DNA of 64,000 bases, taken from contig DASXTC010000042.1 in NCBI GenBank assembly GCA_036505635.1, forward strand, positions 1-64,000. Direction: 5' to 3'. This document shows positions 61,078 through 64,000 of the stretch, in pieces. Below the pieces are notes generated by a model that saw nothing but the letters and a program-made list of their open reading frames with translations, made no database searches and had not been told where the DNA came from. Made by a program: the position numbers and the translations under genes. Position 1 is the first letter of the stretch, and each line of letters begins with the position of its first letter. The stretch is from DASXTC01 sp036505635 (GTDB taxonomy: Bacteria; Acidobacteriota; Polarisedimenticolia; JACPZX01; DASXTC01).

Positions 61078-64000
61078 ATGTTGCGAACCATCTTCCGGCA
61101 CATCGCCCGGCCATGTATCCTACGCGGCTTCACGGCGGCAGCAGCGCTTCTGGTTGCAGCCGTCATCGCGCCCGGTCTCGCCGAGGCCCAGACTTGCCAT
61201 GTCCCGGACAACGGCACCGGGACGGTCACCCTGCCGCCGGCGGGGTGCGGATACGTCAGTCCCACCGCGCTCCACATGATGATCGACGGACTTCCCCCGG
61301 GCACGACGATTCAGATATCGGCCGAGCACTTCGAGTTCTTTGCCATCACCACCACCCCTTCCTGCGGCTCCCTCGGTGGCAACTGTGAGCAATTCAGCTC
61401 CCAGCTGACGCTCGCGATGAAGGGGACGGGGGGGCTGGCGGGATACAACCGGGTCATCTCGATGCCGGTGGGCGCCACGACCCACACGGCCCCCAGGACT
61501 CCGGGCACTCCCGTCCAGTCGTTCGACACCGAGATGTTCCAGGTTCAGGGACAGATCCCGCCCGGAGATCCGGACTTCGACCTCCTGCGGATCACGGCCG
61601 GGACCGGCTTCGGCATGCCAAGCCCGGGGCACACGACCCTGACGCGCCTGGCTGGTGGCGACTTCAACGTCGACAGCTTCTTCGACATCACCTACAGGAT
61701 CGACTTCATTGGCGCCCCCGGAGGCCCGTTTGCCGGAATGTCCGGCAGCACGACCGGCACGATCAGGATGAAGTCGGGGATCCCCTACACGCCTCCCGAC
61801 CCCTGCGTCGTCCCCGACGCTGGCGGGACCGTCTCGCTGCCGCCGGCGGGGTGCGGCTACGTCAGCCCCGCCGACGTGCACATGATCATCGCCGGGCTGC
61901 CCCCCGGCACCTCGATCGAGATCGGCGCCGCGCACAATCGCTTCTTCGGCGTCACGACCTCGCCCGGCGGGAGCCTGGGTGGTGAGGTGGAGCAATTCAG
62001 CTCGGGCCTGGACCTCCGGCTGAGAGGGACGGGTGGACTGGCCGGGTACACGAGAATGGTGACCATCCCGATGCAGACCGAGACTCACGTCGGGCCGCGG
62101 ACCCCCGGCACCTCTCCCCAGTCGTTCGACACCGACATGGCCCGCCTGCAAGGGCAGCTGCCGCCCGGGGACCCCGACTTCGATCTGCTGCGGATCACCG
62201 CCGGGACCGCCTTCGGGATGCCGAGCCCGGGCCACACGACCCTGGCACAGCTCCCGGGGGGCAACTGGGCCGTCGACAGCTTCTTCGACATCGAATACCG
62301 GATCGACTTCGTGGGGCACCCCGGCGGTCCGCTCGGCGGGATGTCCGGGAGCACGACCGCGACGATCCGGATGAACTCAGGCCCGACCATCACTCCGCCG
62401 CCTCCCTGCGTCGTCCCCGACGCCGGTGGCACGGTCGCGTTGCCGCCGCAGGGGTGCGGCTACGTCAGCCCGGCGGACCTGCACGAGATCATCAACGGGC
62501 TTCCCGCCGGGACCACGATCCAAATCGGCGCGCAGCACGAGCGGTTCTTCAACACCACGACCACGCCCGGTGGGAGCCTCGGCGGCGAGATCGAGCAGTT
62601 CAGCTCGAGTCTGACCCTCCAGCTCAACGGCACGGGCGGGATGTCCGGGTACATGAGGAACGTGACCCTCCCGGTCCAGTCCGAGACGCACGTGGGTCCG
62701 AGGACACCGGGCGACCCGGTCCAGTCGTTCGACACTTCGATGTTCCGCCTCCAGGGACAGCTTCCGCCTGGGGACCCGGACTTCGATCTGCTGCGGGTCA
62801 CCGCGGGGAACTTCTTCGGCATGCCGAGTCCGGGGCACACGACCCTGACTCAGCTTCCCGGCGGCAACTGGGCCGTGGACAGCTTCTTCGACATCACCTA
62901 CCGGATCGACTTCGTCGGGGCCCCCGGTGGGCCATTCTCCGGAATGTCGGGCTCGACCACCGCAACGATCAGGATGCAGGCCGGGCAGCCCCTCGGTCCC
63001 TGCGGACCGATCCCGGCTGGCGACGACGTCTTCCCGTCCACGGCGAAGCTCGTCGTCGAGCCGCTCGACCCGATGGGAGCCCCCAGCGGCCCGCCGGTGG
63101 TCCTCAGGGCCTCGAGCGCCGACATGCCGGGGACGATGGTCCACCGGCAGATGCAGATGGGAACCACGATCCCCACGGAGATGCTGTCCTTGGAGCTGAG
63201 AGGATCCCATCCGCTGACGGGTGGCGAATTCATGATCCGTGAGAGCCCGACGCTTCAATCGACCGGCACCCTCCAAAACGTCGCGCAGAATCCCGCCGAT
63301 TGCAGTCTCTCCGGAGCGGACTCCTTCTTCGACGTCTTCACCGAGGTGGACCTGCCGGCTCTGGGCGAGACCTGGGTGAACACGGATCCACTCGCGCTGC
63401 GGACGCACATCGACACCCTTCCGCCCAGAAATGCGCGGTACGAGAATCCGTTCGTCAGACCGGTCGTGCTGTACGATCGGGCGACGGGGCAGCCGCGGGC
63501 GATCGTGTACTACGAACTCCATCACGTCGACCCGCCCTTCCCGCCGCCGGGGCGCGACTGCTTCTCCACCGACATCGATCTCGACCTCACGACACCCTTC
63601 GGCCAGACGACGGCGAATGCGTCCGGGCCGACGATGGTGGATCGCCAGAACATGGCTATCCCCAGGGTCTGCAGCATCAGCGGGGGGCCGTGCGTAACCG
63701 ACGCCGACTGCCCGCAGGCGGGGGACAGTTGCGTGGGACAGATCTCGACCGAGCTCGCCGAGATGACCTTGACTGGGAACCACCCGACGATGGGTCCCCT
63801 GCGCGTGCGTGAGAGCCCGACGCTCCCCTCCATGGGGAATTCCCGGAGCCAGCAATCCAGCCAGACCTACAGGGCCGACTCGTTCTTCGATGTCTTCGTC
63901 GAGGTCGACCTGCCGGCCTTCGGGATGACTCTCCACAACCAGGATCCGGTCCCCTTGATGGCGGTCGATTCGAACGCTCCCGGGATCACCAACATCCCGC
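61078..64000 (+). CDS. Large secreted tandem-repeat protein, partial (3' end outside window)
   Basis: At least 974 residues, open to the right edge. ATG at 61078 follows GAGGGGG. The signal peptide is clear (GFTAAAALLVAAVIAPGLAEA, then Q). Three repeats of about 200 residues follow, each opening with a Cys-Val-Pro-Asp-like start, CGYVSP and GLPPGT, and closing with PGDPDFDLLRITAG, FGMPSPGHTT, DSFFDI and a Gly-rich GMSGSTT. A different module then appears twice, with LRGSHPLTGG or LTGNHPTMGP, RESPTL and DSFFDVF.EVDLPA. A Cys-rich insert (CSISGGPCVTDADCPQAGDS) resembles the short Cys pattern found in other exported proteins of such bacteria. No enzyme site is visible; a structural or surface role is likely. 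Confidence 0.85.
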   Translation, partial: MLRTIFRHIARPCILRGFTAAAALLVAAVIAPGLAEAQTCHVPDNGTGTVTLPPAGCGYVSPTALHMMIDGLPPGTTIQISAEHFEFFAITTTPSCGSLGGNCEQFSSQLTLAMKGTGGLAGYNRVISMPVGATTHTAPRTPGTPVQSFDTEMFQVQGQIPPGDPDFDLLRITAGTGFGMPSPGHTTLTRLAGGDFNVDSFFDITYRIDFIGAPGGPFAGMSGSTTGTIRMKSGIPYTPPDPCVVPDAGGTVSLPPAGCGYVSPADVHMIIAGLPPGTSIEIGAAHNRFFGVTTSPGGSLGGEVEQFSSGLDLRLRGTGGLAGYTRMVTIPMQTETHVGPRTPGTSPQSFDTDMARLQGQLPPGDPDFDLLRITAGTAFGMPSPGHTTLAQLPGGNWAVDSFFDIEYRIDFVGHPGGPLGGMSGSTTATIRMNSGPTITPPPPCVVPDAGGTVALPPQGCGYVSPADLHEIINGLPAGTTIQIGAQHERFFNTTTTPGGSLGGEIEQFSSSLTLQLNGTGGMSGYMRNVTLPVQSETHVGPRTPGDPVQSFDTSMFRLQGQLPPGDPDFDLLRVTAGNFFGMPSPGHTTLTQLPGGNWAVDSFFDITYRIDFVGAPGGPFSGMSGSTTATIRMQAGQPLGPCGPIPAGDDVFPSTAKLVVEPLDPMGAPSGPPVVLRASSADMPGTMVHRQMQMGTTIPTEMLSLELRGSHPLTGGEFMIRESPTLQSTGTLQNVAQNPADCSLSGADSFFDVFTEVDLPALGETWVNTDPLALRTHIDTLPPRNARYENPFVRPVVLYDRATGQPRAIVYYELHHVDPPFPPPGRDCFSTDIDLDLTTPFGQTTANASGPTMVDRQNMAIPRVCSISGGPCVTDADCPQAGDSCVGQISTELAEMTLTGNHPTMGPLRVRESPTLPSMGNSRSQQSSQTYRADSFFDVFVEVDLPAFGMTLHNQDPVPLMAVDSNAPGITNIP
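61195..61803 (+). repeat. Tandem coding repeat, copy 1 (203 codons)
   Basis: The first unit of the secreted repeat protein. It differs most from the others: it carries two extra Cys residues in the TTPSCGSLGGNCEQFSS region, where copies 2 and 3 read SPGGSLGGEVEQFSS and TPGGSLGGEIEQFSS. Confidence 0.85.
61804..62406 (+). repeat. Tandem coding repeat, copy 2 (201 codons)
   Basis: Second unit, opening CVVPDAGGTVSLPPAGCGYV. Nucleotide identity with copy 3 is visibly high, including shared runs around the CGYVSPAD and PPGDPDFDLL codons, so the copies arose by recent duplication or are homogenised. Confidence 0.85.
62407..63000 (+). repeat. Tandem coding repeat, copy 3 (198 codons)
   Basis: Third unit, opening CVVPDAGGTVALPPQGCGYV. 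The unit ends where the protein switches to the second, different module (starting CGPIPAGDDVFPSTAKLVVE at 63001). Confidence 0.85.

Noticed and set aside
61120..62319. 399-residue open frame on the minus strand across the repeat region
   Set aside because: Antisense to a protein with a signal peptide, Shine-Dalgarno and repeats. Its length follows from the GC-rich codon use of the sense gene, and its own composition is Arg/Gly/Pro-skewed without motifs.
1..64000. CRISPR arrays, tRNA or rRNA genes, insertion sequences, prophage genes
   Set aside because: I looked for short spaced repeats, tRNA-like cloverleaf elements, transposase or integrase motifs and terminal inverted repeats, and found none that hold up. 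The only long repeats are the coding repeats near the right edge.

Overview
The window is GC-rich bacterial DNA carrying about 50 protein genes. I see no tRNA, rRNA, CRISPR array, insertion sequence or phage gene. Three things point to an Acidobacteriota-like soil or sediment bacterium: several Ser/Thr protein kinases fused to TPR or TolB-like domains, secreted beta-propeller amidohydrolases with a tricorn-type protease, and an ECF sigma factor coupled to a kinase. No phylogenetic marker is present, so this assignment is an inference.

Layout. 1-11.6 kb is a surface glycan or glycosylation region: a partial GT2 transferase, a Trm112-type methyltransferase, an asparagine synthase, two large polytopic membrane proteins (PTPS-related and YfhO), and a TMTC-like TPR protein. 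11.6-17.3 kb holds a GST, two small exported coiled-coil proteins, a BolA/monothiol glutaredoxin pair, a secreted M20 peptidase and an ABC-2 exporter. 17.6-23.9 kb is the most striking locus: ECF sigma factor, membrane Ser/Thr kinase with a DUF4384-like outer domain, exported TPR-CHAT protease, and a small unknown protein. All four lie on one strand with overlaps or short gaps.

23.9-31.7 kb is mixed: a fatty acid desaturase, a REC-only regulator with a REC-histidine kinase, a di-heme peroxidase, the NAD salvage pair pncB-pncA, and a CHRD protein. 31.7-48 kb is rich in exported hydrolases and redox proteins: a propeller-amidohydrolase, a sialidase-like/TlpA fusion, an NDH-2 reading directly into a CAP-domain protein, a GMC-like oxidoreductase with an epimerase, a tricorn protease split by an apparent one-base insertion, a VIT-family transporter and a second amidohydrolase. 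48-59.3 kb has an M36 metallopeptidase, a DUF2062-methyltransferase, and two divergent TPR kinases separated by a 74-residue tudor-like protein. 59.5-64 kb holds a cold-shock/RNA-binding cluster (CspA with promoter, structured leader and terminator; an RRM protein; a small basic protein). It ends with the start of a large secreted protein built on three ~200-residue tandem repeats.

The leading candidate for an undescribed system is the sigma-kinase-CHAT locus. It could carry a signal from an exported caspase-like protease, through the kinase's outer domain, to a dedicated sigma factor. This model is inferred from domain order and predicted topology only.
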